From Devosia sp. Leaf420 (GTDB lineage: Bacteria; Pseudomonadota; Alphaproteobacteria; Rhizobiales; Devosiaceae): a stretch of 64,000 nt of DNA. Positions 1-8,468 of this stretch are shown here, piece after piece. Location of the stretch: the NCBI RefSeq assembly GCF_001425445.1, contig NZ_LMQU01000010.1:131501-195500 (forward strand), read 5' to 3'. The translations under genes and the position numbers were made by a program. Below the pieces are notes generated by a model that saw nothing but the letters and a program-made list of their open reading frames with translations, ran no database searches and was not told the origin of the DNA. How positions within the stretch are numbered: position 1 is the first letter of the stretch; each line of letters starts with the position of its first letter.

Positions 1-369
1 GAAGCCTCGACCGCCTTCGGCTCGACGCCGATGCAGATGCTGTTCGAGCTGCAATTGCCGCTCGCCATGCGCACCATTTTGGCAGGTCTCAACCAGACCC
101 TGATGCTGGCGCTCTCGATGGTGGTGATCACCGCCCTGATCGGTGCCGGTGGCCTCGGGCTCACTGTCAATACCGGCCTCGGCCGCCTCGATGTCGGCGG
201 CGCCACCGCCGGCGGCGTTGGCATCGTCATTCTTGCCATCGTGCTCGATCGCATCACCCAAGGCCTCGGCGAGCAGAAGAGGCTCGAAACCACCTCGCTC
301 CGCCAAACCCTCGTTTCCCTGTTCAAGCCAGGCGCCCCGGCGCCGGCCCAAGCGGGAAAGGCGGCCTGA
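1..369 (+). CDS. proW: Glycine betaine/proline ABC transporter permease, C-terminal part (ProW-like)
   Basis: Inner-membrane permease of an osmoprotectant importer. The reading frame is open from base 1, so the gene begins upstream of the window and only about 122 residues are present. The visible part holds the cytoplasmic coupling loop ([10 protein letters not shown]...[15 protein letters not shown]) and the typical ProW segment [18 protein letters not shown], then a last membrane helix ([16 protein letters not shown]). The tail is a short Pro/Ala-rich stretch. It lies 87 bases before a matching binding protein on the same strand, as in proVWX operons; the ATPase would be upstream, outside the window. 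The family is clear; the exact substrate (betaine, choline, proline) is inferred. Confidence 0.9.
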   Translation, partial: EASTAFGSTPMQMLFELQLPLAMRTILAGLNQTLMLALSMVVITALIGAGGLGLTVNTGLGRLDVGGATAGGVGIVILAIVLDRITQGLGEQKRLETTSLRQTLVSLFKPGAPAPAQAGKAA

Positions 370-456
370 TCGCCGCCACGCTGGGGGCGCTCTGCCCCCA
401 TTCGCCTCCGCTTTCGCGGAACACCGAAAAGCAAAAACAAGGAGACAAAAACAGCA

Positions 457-1473
457 ATGTTCCGTCTCGATAAGAGCCTTCCCTTCCTCGCCGCCGCCCT
501 TCTCGCCACCTCAGCCCTGCCGGCAATCGCACAGGACGGCCCAGGCGCCGGCACCGCGATCACCATGGCCCAGCCAACCTGGGACACCGGCTGGTTCCAC
601 ACCGAAATCTACCGCCAGCTTCTCCAGGAGCTTGGCTATGACGTCGCTCCGGCGATCACGCTCGACAACCCACCGTTCTATCAGTCCGTCGCCATGGGCG
701 ATGTGACCATGTGGGTCGATGGCTGGTTCCCGCTCCACTCGACCTATGAGCCGATCTTTTCGAGCGGCGCTGAAATCGTCGGCGCCGTTGCCAAGGGCGG
801 CGCGCTCGAAGGCTATCTGATCGATAAGGCTGCTGCCGACGAGTTTGGCATAACCTCGCTCGAAGACTTCAAGCGCGACGAGGTCAAGGCCGCGTTCGAT
901 CGCAATGGCGATGGCAAGGCCGATATGGTCGCCTGCCCACCGGGCTGGGGCTGCGAGATCAATATCGAGCATCACATGGATGCCTATGAGCTGCGCGACC
1001 ATATCAATACGATCAAGGCGGGCTATTCCGCCTCCATGGCCGATGCACTTGCGGCCTATAAGGGCGGCGAGCACATCCTTTATTACACCTGGACACCGAA
1101 CTGGACCGCCAACCAGCTGGTGCCCGGCAAGGATGTCGTCTGGATCGAAGTGCCGGAGGTTGACCTGCCCGATATGAGTCTTGCCGATGCCGCGACGCTC
1201 GAAGGCGTTGAGGGCTGCGTCAATGATCCGTGCAAGCTCGGCTTCCCGGCCAATGACATCGTGCCGGTCGTCAATTCCGAGTTCCTCGCCGACAACCCGG
1301 CCGTGGGCGCTCTGCTTAACGAAGTCGCCATTCCGCTCGAAGATATCTTTGCGCAGAATTCGGCGATGAACGACGGCGACACCGATATCGAAGCCCAGGC
1401 TGCCGCCTGGATCGAAGAAAATCGCGCCGCTGTCGATGGCTGGCTCGACGCTGCCCGCGCCGCAGCGTCCTAA
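457..1473 (+). CDS. proX: Glycine betaine ABC transporter substrate-binding protein (ProX/OpuAC family)
   Basis: Periplasmic binding protein that delivers a quaternary amine to the ProW-type permease just upstream. It begins with a Sec signal peptide (hydrophobic LAAALLATSALPAIA, cleavage likely after AIA-QD). The mature protein has OpuAC features: early QPTWDTGWFHTEIYRQLLQELGYDV, MWVDGWFPLHSTYEPI, and a Trp-rich stretch LYYTWTPNWTANQLVPG, where aromatic residues form the cation-binding box in this family. An internal CVNDPCKLGFPANDI carries a probable disulfide. The 338-residue length is normal. The start follows AACAAGGAGACAAAAACAGCA, a good ribosome site. The operon ends at a hairpin directly downstream. 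Confidence 0.9.
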   Translation: MFRLDKSLPFLAAALLATSALPAIAQDGPGAGTAITMAQPTWDTGWFHTEIYRQLLQELGYDVAPAITLDNPPFYQSVAMGDVTMWVDGWFPLHSTYEPIFSSGAEIVGAVAKGGALEGYLIDKAAADEFGITSLEDFKRDEVKAAFDRNGDGKADMVACPPGWGCEINIEHHMDAYELRDHINTIKAGYSASMADALAAYKGGEHILYYTWTPNWTANQLVPGKDVVWIEVPEVDLPDMSLADAATLEGVEGCVNDPCKLGFPANDIVPVVNSEFLADNPAVGALLNEVAIPLEDIFAQNSAMNDGDTDIEAQAAAWIEENRAAVDGWLDAARAAAS

Positions 1474-1482
1474 ATAAACTCG

Positions 1483-1504
1483 GGACCGGGCTCAGGCCCG
1501 GTCC
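1483..1504 (+). terminator. Rho-independent-type hairpin after proX
   Basis: A perfect 9-bp stem (GGACCGGGC / GCCCGGTCC) with a TCAG loop starts nine bases after the proX stop and touches the stop codon of the convergent GGDEF-EAL gene. The T-run is poor on both strands, so it may slow or stop transcription from both sides rather than act as a strong one-way terminator. Confidence 0.6.
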
Positions 1505-3177
1505 TATGCCGCATCGGCAAGCTTGGCCGGCTTCAATGGCCCCGGTCGTCCCAGCAGATAGCCCTGGAACGCGGTGCAGCCGGCCCGGCGCAACAGGTCG
1601 AGCTGAACCTCCGTCTCGACGCCTTCGGCAATAACCTCAACCTCGAGCGAGCGCGCAATGTCGCAGATGGCTTCGACGATCATCGCGTCGATCCGGCTTT
1701 CCCCGATATTGGCGACATAAGTCCGATCGATCTTGATGACGTCGAAGGCAAAGCCACGCAGATACTGCAAGCTGGCGTGACCGGCGCCGAAATCGTCGAT
1801 CGCCACCTTGAAGCCAAGGCTGCGTAGGGTTTCAAGATTGCCCTGCTCGACCAGCCCCGCTCCAAGCGGCACGGTTTCAGTGATTTCGATAATCAGCCGC
1901 CCCGGCTCGATCGCACTGTCCATGACCATGGTCGCGAATTTTGCCGCAAAATCACCGCGACGGAGCTGCGCTGCGGAAACGTTGATCGCCACAGGCGTGC
2001 CAAGTGTCGGGATATCGTTGAGCGCGCGCCGCAAAACCCATTCACCGAGCTTGTCGATCAGGTCACTTTCTTCGGCAATACCGATGAACTGCGCAGGCGG
2101 GATCATGCCGCGCACCTTGTGCCGCCAGCGCAACAGCGCTTCGTGCGAACGCACTTTCATGTCGGCGCCAACGACCGGCTGGTAATGGAGTTCCAACTCG
2201 TCCATCAGCAGCGCTGCGCGCAGTTCCCGCTCGATGAACCGGCGATGCCGCTCATCTCCCAGCATATCGGGATCAAAGGCAATCACCTGCCGCCGCCCGG
2301 CGCGCTTGCCCTTGTAAAGCGCAAGGTCGGCCTTGGCGATGAGATCGTCGACATCGCTGGCATCCGTCGGCGCCAGCGAGAAACCGATCGTCGCTGAAAG
2401 CCGCGTCGGCCGCCCGGCAATCGTAATCGGTTGATCGAGGCGGCGGAGCAATTCCTCGCCGAGCCGCTTGAGCGCGCCGCGATTATCGCAATCGAGCACG
2501 GCAATGCCGAATTCGTCGCCGCCAAGCCGGCCGATCACCGCGCCTGGCATCACCTCGGCAATCGCCTTGGCCAAATGCACCAGCGCCGCATCGCCCGCGC
2601 CATGTCCTGCGCCGTCGTTCAGCACCTTGAGATTATCCATGTCGAGCTGCAGATAGCCAAGGGACCGCGACGAGCCATGAAAGATTTCGTCGCGCAGCGC
2701 CTGCATGAAATAGGAGCGCGTGAAGACTCCCGTCAGCGCGTCACGATGGACGGATGCGACGATTTCCTGGGTGTCCTGCGCGGCCTTGGCAAGCTGGCGG
2801 CGAATGCTGCGATGGCCCGCAATGAGAAGACCCACTCCGGACAGGAGCGACGCGACCCCAGCCAATAAAAGTGTCGGATTAGGCGCAACCACATAGGCCG
2901 GCCGATCGAGGGCCATTAACGCAATCGCGCTGATCGCCAGAAGAACCAGCGCCAGCCCCAGTGCAACCTTACGGTAGCTGGAGAGGATCGGCGCGAGATG
3001 ATTGGCGCGGCGCGGCGCTTTTTCTCCAACAGGCTGCACCCGCCGCGCGAGACGCGCTCCAGGCAGCCGGGTTCGCTCTCTCGGCGGAAAATTCATATTG
3101 AGTTCAGGGGTATAGGTGACGCCACAATTAGCCGCGACCCTAGTTTTCTCAGGTGACAAAACCAAGACAAGTTGCAC
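1504..3177 (-). CDS. Membrane GGDEF-EAL cyclic-di-GMP protein
   Basis: Bifunctional cyclic-di-GMP enzyme: the GGDEF domain makes it, the EAL domain degrades it. In the 557-residue frame, two membrane helices lie at about 71-90 and 100-121, then a GGDEF domain with intact GGDEF at 219-223 and an EAL domain with EALLRW from 346. Later EAL hallmarks are present: EITET, AIDDFGAGHASLQYL, KIDRTYV, AEGVET and FQGYLLGRP. Both domains look catalytically intact. No RxxD inhibitory site sits at the usual place five residues before GGDEF. The start is uncertain: ATG at 3096 (MNFPPRER) is a plausible alternative, and neither start has a strong ribosome site. The gene stands alone between two betaine-type binding proteins. 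Confidence 0.88.
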   Translation of the reverse strand: MQLVLVLSPEKTRVAANCGVTYTPELNMNFPPRERTRLPGARLARRVQPVGEKAPRRANHLAPILSSYRKVALGLALVLLAISAIALMALDRPAYVVAPNPTLLLAGVASLLSGVGLLIAGHRSIRRQLAKAAQDTQEIVASVHRDALTGVFTRSYFMQALRDEIFHGSSRSLGYLQLDMDNLKVLNDGAGHGAGDAALVHLAKAIAEVMPGAVIGRLGGDEFGIAVLDCDNRGALKRLGEELLRRLDQPITIAGRPTRLSATIGFSLAPTDASDVDDLIAKADLALYKGKRAGRRQVIAFDPDMLGDERHRRFIERELRAALLMDELELHYQPVVGADMKVRSHEALLRWRHKVRGMIPPAQFIGIAEESDLIDKLGEWVLRRALNDIPTLGTPVAINVSAAQLRRGDFAAKFATMVMDSAIEPGRLIIEITETVPLGAGLVEQGNLETLRSLGFKVAIDDFGAGHASLQYLRGFAFDVIKIDRTYVANIGESRIDAMIVEAICDIARSLEVEVIAEGVETEVQLDLLRRAGCTAFQGYLLGRPGPLKPAKLADAA

Positions 3178-3216
3178 GGCACATCGGGTCGTGGTGAACA
3201 GCTGGTAAAACCCCGG

Positions 3217-4275
3217 TCAGGGCGTGCCGCCCGTCCAGGCCTGCCAGATATCGCTATGCTCGGCGACAAACCGCTCGGCCACACCTTCGATGGTCGCGCC
3301 CGGCTCATTGGCTTGCGCCAGGAGCCGATTCATTTCCGCGATTGGCAAGGTGGCGCGCTGAAAATATCCCGCGACATTGGGGGCCTCGGTAAAGACCCAT
3401 TCGGCCACGGCGCTCACCACCAATTCGCTTGGAAAGGCCGACGGTTTTGGATCCGCACACGTCGCCGCCGCAAGGCATTTCATCGCCGCCTCGTCAAATG
3501 CGCCCATATCGAGCGCCTTGAAATCGAGCTGCGCCAAAACCGCATTGGGCTGCCAATAATAAAAGACGAAATTCTCGCGCCGGCTCACCGCCTCTGCAAT
3601 CAGCGCATCCATTTCGAACCGATTGGCCGGCTCGACGATCTCGAGACGATCCGCCAAACCCTGCGCCTTGATCAGGTTGCGATTGATGACTGAACAGGCC
3701 CAATCCGCCGGGCAGGAAATAAAGCGCACCGGGGTCGTGCCTGCCCCGGCGAGGAGCGTCGTCAGTCCCGCTGCCGTCAAGGCGCTGCCATCGCTGGCAT
3801 TCATATAGGAGGGGACGAACCAGCCTTCGAAGGTCGTCGTATCGTATGTGGGCGCCGCACTCCGCAGCATCTGTGCATCGACCGCGCCATTCCAGACATC
3901 GGCAATGCGCGTCACCCACATTTCCGGCGCCATCGCCGGCTGCCCGGTCGAACCCATGGATGAAGTCGTCGCCGCAAGATCGCCGGGAATGACCCGCGCA
4001 TCGCAGCCATACGCTTGCTTGAGCACGCGCGCGTGAATTTCCGACAAAAGTGCGGCCGATGGCCAGGTCATCCGCGCGATCGTCATCGGCTGCGTGCCGC
4101 AAGGCGTTGCGATCGCGGGAGGCGGCGATGCACCCGATTCAGCACCGTCGACAGGCGCGACTTGGGCATCCTGCGCACTATCGAGCATGGTGAACTGCGC
4201 CTGCGCCGGAACGACTGGTGAGGTCAGCAGCAGGGCAAGAATGATGGTGGTGCGAAAGGCCATTGGCGTCCTCAT
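3217..4275 (-). CDS. Second glycine betaine-type ABC substrate-binding protein (OpuAC family)
   Basis: Periplasmic ligand-binding protein of the ProX/OpuAC fold. The signal peptide is FRTTIILALLLTSPVVPAQAQ. The mature chain shows the family layout: RMTWPSAALLSEIHARVLKQ, then EMWVTRIADVWNGA, FEGWFVPSY, a CPADWACSV disulfide-type segment and FVFYYWQPNAVLAQLD, again Trp/Tyr-rich as expected for a cation-binding pocket. It is only distantly similar to the proX at 457-1473 and has no permease or ATPase beside it, so it either shares the upstream transporter or acts as an orphan. The ATG at 4275 is chosen because GGAGGGGAGGGA precedes it. It is divergent from the liv binding-protein gene. Confidence 0.82.
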   Translation of the reverse strand: MRTPMAFRTTIILALLLTSPVVPAQAQFTMLDSAQDAQVAPVDGAESGASPPPAIATPCGTQPMTIARMTWPSAALLSEIHARVLKQAYGCDARVIPGDLAATTSSMGSTGQPAMAPEMWVTRIADVWNGAVDAQMLRSAAPTYDTTTFEGWFVPSYMNASDGSALTAAGLTTLLAGAGTTPVRFISCPADWACSVINRNLIKAQGLADRLEIVEPANRFEMDALIAEAVSRRENFVFYYWQPNAVLAQLDFKALDMGAFDEAAMKCLAAATCADPKPSAFPSELVVSAVAEWVFTEAPNVAGYFQRATLPIAEMNRLLAQANEPGATIEGVAERFVAEHSDIWQAWTGGTP

Positions 4276-4485
4276 TCCCTCCCCTCCAGTCTATGCGCAA
4301 ACATCATGCCTTAAGCAACCGACAGGCCTTGGCAATTTGGCGCAAGACCCCCGGTGACAACTGTTTTGAAATTGTGCAACAGTCCGTGCCAGCGGGGCGC
4401 GTGTGGCGCCCCCGGCATCCGTTGCACGTCGCAAGAATGAGGCCAGCAAGGCCATCCTGCGTGCAACGCCAACAGAGGGACGTCC

Positions 4486-5682
4486 ATGTTCAAGAAAACC
4501 CTGACCCTGGCGGTCGCCGCCACTGCCCTTAGCGTTGCCGCTCCGGCAATCGCCCAGGACACCGGCGCCACCATCGGTTTCATCGGTGGCTTCACCGGTC
4601 CGATTGAATCGCTCACGCCGCCGATCTTTGCCGGCGCCGAACTCGTCGTGAAGCAGGTCAACGAACAGGGCGGGATCCTGGGCGGTGAATTCAAGATCGT
4701 CTCGGCCGACGGCGCGTGCGACGCGACCGCAGCCGCAGCCGCTGCCGACCGCCTGATCAACACCGACAACGTCACCGGCGTCGTCGGCGCGCTCTGCACC
4801 GGCGAAACCATCGGCGCCTTCAACGGCTCGGGTCTTTCGGGCAATGTCGTCTTCATCTCGCCAGCCTCGTCCGCTCCGGCTCTGACGACGCTCGAAGACA
4901 ACGACCTCGTCTACCGCACCACCCCGTCCGACGCGCTCCAGGGCGTCAAGATGGCCGACCTGCTGCTCGCCAAGGGCATCAAGGACATCGCCATCACCTA
5001 CGTCAACAATGACTACGGCAAGGGCTTTGCCGACGCACTGTCGGCTGCCTACACCGCTGGCGGTGGCACTGTTGCTGCCAACCTCGCGCACGAAGAAGGC
5101 AAGGCCGACTATCGCGCCGAACTTGGCAACCTCGTTGCCTCGCAGAACCTCGTCGTCCTCGCCTACGCCAACGCCTCGGGCAACACCATCCTGCGCCAGG
5201 CCGTCGAATCCGGCAACTTCACCACCTATGTCGGCGGTGACGGCATGGTTGGCGACGACCTCCTCAGCGGCATCGATGCTTCGGCTGTCGAAGGCCTGAT
5301 CGCAACCCGCGCTGGCGCTCCGACCGGTGAATCCGTTGATCTCTACAACGCCTTCACCTCCGACGGTTTTGAAGCCAACGCCACCTACGCACCCCAGGCC
5401 TATGACGCTGCCTTCCTGATGGCCCTCGCCATCGAGAAGAACGGCTCGACCGACCGCGAAGGTCTCTCCGCAGCCCTCCGCGACGTCGCCTCCGCGCCTG
5501 GCGAAACCATCCGCCCCGGCGAATGGAAGAAAGCCGTCGACCTGATCAAGGCCGGCACCGACATCAACTATGAAGGCGCTGGCGGCTCGCTCGACTTCGA
5601 CGCAGCCGGCGACGTCGACGGCATCATCGTCGAACTCGCCGTCGAAGGCGGCAAGTTCGTCGAAAAGGGCCTGATCCAGTAA
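4486..5682 (+). CDS. livK: Branched-chain amino-acid ABC transporter substrate-binding protein (LivK-like)
   Basis: Periplasmic type I binding protein of the leucine-isoleucine-valine/amide family, 398 residues. The signal peptide is LTLAVAATALSVAAPAIAQD. It continues with TIGFIGGFTGPIESLTPPIFAGAELVVKQVNEQGGILGG, the standard start of the Peripla_BP_6 fold, and contains VVGALCTGETIGAFN and YVNNDYGKGFADAL. Codon usage is strongly biased to C-ending codons, more than in its neighbours, as expected of a highly expressed binding protein. The matching permeases and ATPases (livMHFG) are on the other strand, beyond a toxin-antitoxin pair, so the locus is split. A strong terminator follows. Confidence 0.88.
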   Translation: MFKKTLTLAVAATALSVAAPAIAQDTGATIGFIGGFTGPIESLTPPIFAGAELVVKQVNEQGGILGGEFKIVSADGACDATAAAAAADRLINTDNVTGVVGALCTGETIGAFNGSGLSGNVVFISPASSAPALTTLEDNDLVYRTTPSDALQGVKMADLLLAKGIKDIAITYVNNDYGKGFADALSAAYTAGGGTVAANLAHEEGKADYRAELGNLVASQNLVVLAYANASGNTILRQAVESGNFTTYVGGDGMVGDDLLSGIDASAVEGLIATRAGAPTGESVDLYNAFTSDGFEANATYAPQAYDAAFLMALAIEKNGSTDREGLSAALRDVASAPGETIRPGEWKKAVDLIKAGTDINYEGAGGSLDFDAAGDVDGIIVELAVEGGKFVEKGLIQ

Positions 5683-5704
5683 GCTGGGTCTTGCTAAAGA
5701 ACCG

Positions 5705-5732
5705 AAGCCCGGGAGTGATCCCGGGCTTTTTG
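5705..5732 (+). terminator. Strong rho-independent terminator of livK
   Basis: Ten-base-pair stem AAGCCCGGGA / TCCCGGGCTT with a GTGA loop, ending in TTTTTG, 22 bases after the livK stop. It isolates the binding-protein transcript from the locus that follows. Confidence 0.85.
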
Positions 5733-5807
5733 TTTGGTAGCAAAAAGCCCGAAAACGCCGATTGCAGCGTCTATGCTATCTCGTCGAGACACAGAGCCTG
5801 TTCTGCC

Positions 5808-5878
5808 GTCATTGCCCGGCTTGTCCGGGCAATCCATTTCGCTGCTAGGTGGACTACCCGGACAAGCCGGGTAGTGAC
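5808..5878. repeat. Intergenic inverted repeat, 29-base arms
   Basis: Arms 5808-5836 and 5850-5878 are near-perfect reverse complements, each containing CCCGGCTTGTCCGGG or its complement, separated by 13 bases. The combination is typical of short palindromic elements dispersed through alphaproteobacterial genomes. It lies between the livK terminator and the 3' end of the RES toxin gene, and could fold into a long cruciform or RNA hairpin. Small open frames crossing it are not believable genes. Confidence 0.75.
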
Positions 5879-5920
5879 GATGACCAAGAGGTCACATCCG
5901 ACAATCGATGGTCACTTATC

Positions 5921-6589
5921 CTAACCCGCAGGAAGCCGCTCCACGACCACCTGCCGCATATCGGTGCGGACCGTGATCGAAAAATGCTCAGCCTGCACCA
6001 CATCCAGGATTTTGCGTGGCCGGAAGGCGCAGATGCAAAGACCGCTGCGGTGCCGCAGGCTGGGATAGACGAGGCCGTCCTTCCCAGCCGCCCGCAGTCC
6101 CTCACCAAAAGCCTGGCTCGGCCCATAATCGTCGGTAAAACAGTCCGGCCGGTCCTCAGGCAGGACATCACGATACGAACCCTCGATCCGCGCTTGGTAC
6201 ACCCGAAAAGTCCGCTGCCCCTCGGCCTTGCCGCGCGCAAAAGCCTCGCGCCGCAGATGGTGTCCGACTTCGGCAATACCCGTTTCGATCCGCGCGGCCG
6301 CATACCAGGCGCCGAGATCCGGCCCGGAAAAGCGCGCACCCATTGGCGGAGCATGGAGAAAAGCCGCCATGACGATCGAGGCGTTGGGCCGCCCAAAAAC
6401 CCAATCCGCCTTCGGCAGGCGCGCAATGCGCTCGGTCACCAGCCGGTCATTGGTCCAGCCGGACAGTTCCATCACCGCTTCAAGATCATCCGCCGACGCG
6501 ACCGTCTCGAACAGCCCGATTGGCGGAAACTGCGAAGGGATCAGCCGATAGGTGACGTCAGGGGCTGCCACATCCATCGTCAGCGCCAA
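5921..6589 (-). CDS. RES-domain toxin
   Basis: Toxin component of a RES/Xre (ParT/ParS-like) type II toxin-antitoxin pair. Characterised members consume or transfer the ADP-ribose part of NAD+. The 222-residue protein has the family's three signature places: Arg in VTYRLIP near the N-terminus, Glu in ARIETGIAEVGHH in the middle, and Ser in YPSLRHRSG toward the C-terminus, so the catalytic R-E-S set looks complete. Its start overlaps the end of the upstream antitoxin gene by 10 bases, indicating coupled translation. The pair sits between livK and livMHFG. Confidence 0.87.
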   Translation of the reverse strand: MALTMDVAAPDVTYRLIPSQFPPIGLFETVASADDLEAVMELSGWTNDRLVTERIARLPKADWVFGRPNASIVMAAFLHAPPMGARFSGPDLGAWYAAARIETGIAEVGHHLRREAFARGKAEGQRTFRVYQARIEGSYRDVLPEDRPDCFTDDYGPSQAFGEGLRAAGKDGLVYPSLRHRSGLCICAFRPRKILDVVQAEHFSITVRTDMRQVVVERLPAG

Positions 6590-7110
6590 ACGATATCGGC
6601 ATCCGTCGTGGGGCTGAAGACGGCGTCAATGCCATTGGGCGGCATATAAAGCCCTCCCCGCGCCGCATCGAGAAACCGCCGCACCAGCATGATCCCGTCC
6701 ATGCTGCCATTGGTCAGGAGCGCTAGTGGCGCCTGCCCGCCAAAGACCGGCGCAAGGTGCGGCCCCTTGAGCCACTCGACCCCGGCCTCCTTGGTCGCAA
6801 ACAACACGCCGAGCGCCTGATGGACACCCAGAAGCGCCGAAAGCCGCATCAGCGCATCGACATCGAGCGTCACCGCCCCGCCGTCACGCGCCAGCCGCAT
6901 CCAGTTGTGGTAGGTCGATCGCGACGGATAACCAAGCACCAGCCGCCGCTGCTCTTCGCTCAAGCCCCAGTCTTCGGCGATATTGAGAAACGTGCGCAAA
7001 GCCGGCCCACTCAGCCGCTTGCGATTGACCGAGGAAAACCGATCCGACGCCAAGACAGGCGTCTTGCCGATGAACGAGGTCTGGTTTTCTTCTAATCCCG
7101 CAGCGCGCAT
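6580..7110 (-). CDS. Xre/MbcA/ParS-type antitoxin of the RES toxin
   Basis: Antitoxin and probable autoregulator. The first half has an HTH-like segment (WGLSEEQRRLVLGYPSRSTYHNWM). The C-terminal part contains NGSMDGIMLVRRFLDAARGG, the DUF2384 toxin-binding motif typical of MbcA/ParS antitoxins that cap RES toxins. The start at 7110 has CAGGAGACGGAA just upstream. The coding end overlaps the RES toxin start by 10 bases. A perfect 16-base palindrome 53 bases upstream is a likely operator for the complex. Confidence 0.87.
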   Translation of the reverse strand: MRAAGLEENQTSFIGKTPVLASDRFSSVNRKRLSGPALRTFLNIAEDWGLSEEQRRLVLGYPSRSTYHNWMRLARDGGAVTLDVDALMRLSALLGVHQALGVLFATKEAGVEWLKGPHLAPVFGGQAPLALLTNGSMDGIMLVRRFLDAARGGLYMPPNGIDAVFSPTTDADIVWR

Positions 7111-7162
7111 TTCCGTCTCCTGAAGCAGAAATACCCCAGAAGCCCCAAAGCTTCAAGCACTC

Positions 7163-7178
7163 TGTCCAAATTTGGACA
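7163..7178. promoter_or_regulatory. Palindromic operator candidate upstream of the RES/Xre operon
   Basis: TGTCCAAATTTGGACA is a perfect 16-base palindrome ending one base before the livM stop codon and lying 53 bases upstream of the antitoxin start. Xre-type antitoxins commonly bind such palindromes to repress their own operon. The binding itself is inferred. Confidence 0.6.
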
Positions 7179-8468
7179 TCACCGCTCGCGTTTGACCACT
7201 TCTGGAATGAGACCGCGGGGCGCAAAGCGCAAGGCGATGGTAATGACGAGACCCAGAACGAAGACGCGCATCTGTGCCGATCGGGCTTCGATCTCCGGAA
7301 TGGCGCCCCAGCCGAATTGGGTCGACCACGTGCTGACGAAGTCGAAAACAGCCTTCGACAGCGGCTCAGAAATCACCCAGATTAGCCAGAGGAGGATCGC
7401 TCCAAACAGCGCGCCCCAGTTGTTGCCCGCGCCGCCAACGATCACCATCACCCAAATGAGGAAGGTATGGTTGATCGGCTGATAGCTCGAAGGATCGAAA
7501 ATCTGGACAAAGCTGACCAGCATGGCGCCGCCAATGCCCATCAAAACCGAACCGAAGACGAAGATTTCGAGCTGCCGCGCAGTGACGTTCTTGCCCATGG
7601 AGGTTGCAGCGATGTGGTTGTCGCGGATGGCGCGCATCATGCGGCCCCACGGCCCGGCATAGGCGCGCGAGATCAACCACATGACGATCGCCAAGACGAT
7701 CACGGCCAGAAGCAGATAGCCCGAGCGCGCGGCAAGGAGCGCTGTCGATCCATCCATGCCACTGGCTTGAAACGCCTGCGGCAGGGGCGTCGGCCACGGG
7801 ATCGGCGACACGGTCAGCGTGCCGCGCGTCAGCCAGTCCATGTTCTTGATCAGCGCGCGGATGATTTCGGAAATACCGATGGTCGCGATCGCGAGATAAT
7901 CGGTCCGCAGGCCAAGACAGATTTTTCCGACGATATAGGCAATGCCCGCAGCGAGGACGCCGCCAAAGAGCCAACCGAGAACCGGATGACCGCCAAGCCC
8001 ACCGATCCAGCCGCCACCGGCGGCCGACTCGATATAGGCCGCGGCCGGATCGATCTGGCTGCGATAAAGGCAATAGCCGATGAACCATGCCAGCACCGTC
8101 AGCGCCGTCTTCCACTTTCCGGTAATGCCGATGCGATCGGATTTCCGGGCTGCCAGCACGATCAGTGCGCCCACCGCAAAGGCAAGCAGCGCCTTGCCGA
8201 GCATGGCCGGACCTTCACCGGCCCAAAAGACCGGATTGACCGGAAAGGAGATGAAGGTCACGGCCGCCCCGCCCACCATGAGAAAGCCCATGATGCCGAA
8301 GTTGAAGAGCCCGCCATAGCCCCACTGAATGTTGAGCCCCAGGGCAATCAGCGCATAGGCCGCCGCCTCGACGAGCCGTGAGGAGGTGAAGGGCAGCCCC
8401 ATCACCCATCCCATAAGAAGGATGAGGACGAAAAGTCCGCCAAAAAGCGTCAGGGAACGCTGGATCAT
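7179..8468 (-). CDS. livM: Branched-chain amino-acid ABC transporter permease LivM
   Basis: Second inner-membrane permease of the liv importer, 429 residues with about ten hydrophobic segments. Recognisable LivM parts include AAAYALIALGLNIQWGYGGLFNFGIMGFLMVG near the N-terminus, CLGLRTDYLAIATIGISEIIR in the centre, the coupling-loop-like GRMMRAIRDNHIAATSMGKNV, and MVIVGGAGNNWGALFGA near the end. It is longer than enteric LivM because of an extra loop around residues 105-165. Its ATG overlaps the livH stop by four bases (ATGA). It is last in the livG-livF-livH-livM order on the minus strand. Confidence 0.92.
   Translation of the reverse strand: MIQRSLTLFGGLFVLILLMGWVMGLPFTSSRLVEAAAYALIALGLNIQWGYGGLFNFGIMGFLMVGGAAVTFISFPVNPVFWAGEGPAMLGKALLAFAVGALIVLAARKSDRIGITGKWKTALTVLAWFIGYCLYRSQIDPAAAYIESAAGGGWIGGLGGHPVLGWLFGGVLAAGIAYIVGKICLGLRTDYLAIATIGISEIIRALIKNMDWLTRGTLTVSPIPWPTPLPQAFQASGMDGSTALLAARSGYLLLAVIVLAIVMWLISRAYAGPWGRMMRAIRDNHIAATSMGKNVTARQLEIFVFGSVLMGIGGAMLVSFVQIFDPSSYQPINHTFLIWVMVIVGGAGNNWGALFGAILLWLIWVISEPLSKAVFDFVSTWSTQFGWGAIPEIEARSAQMRVFVLGLVITIALRFAPRGLIPEVVKRER

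Noticed and set aside
5691-5924. 77-codon plus-strand frame after livK
   Set aside because: Begins inside the livK terminator and runs through the inverted repeat at 5808-5878. No ribosome site.
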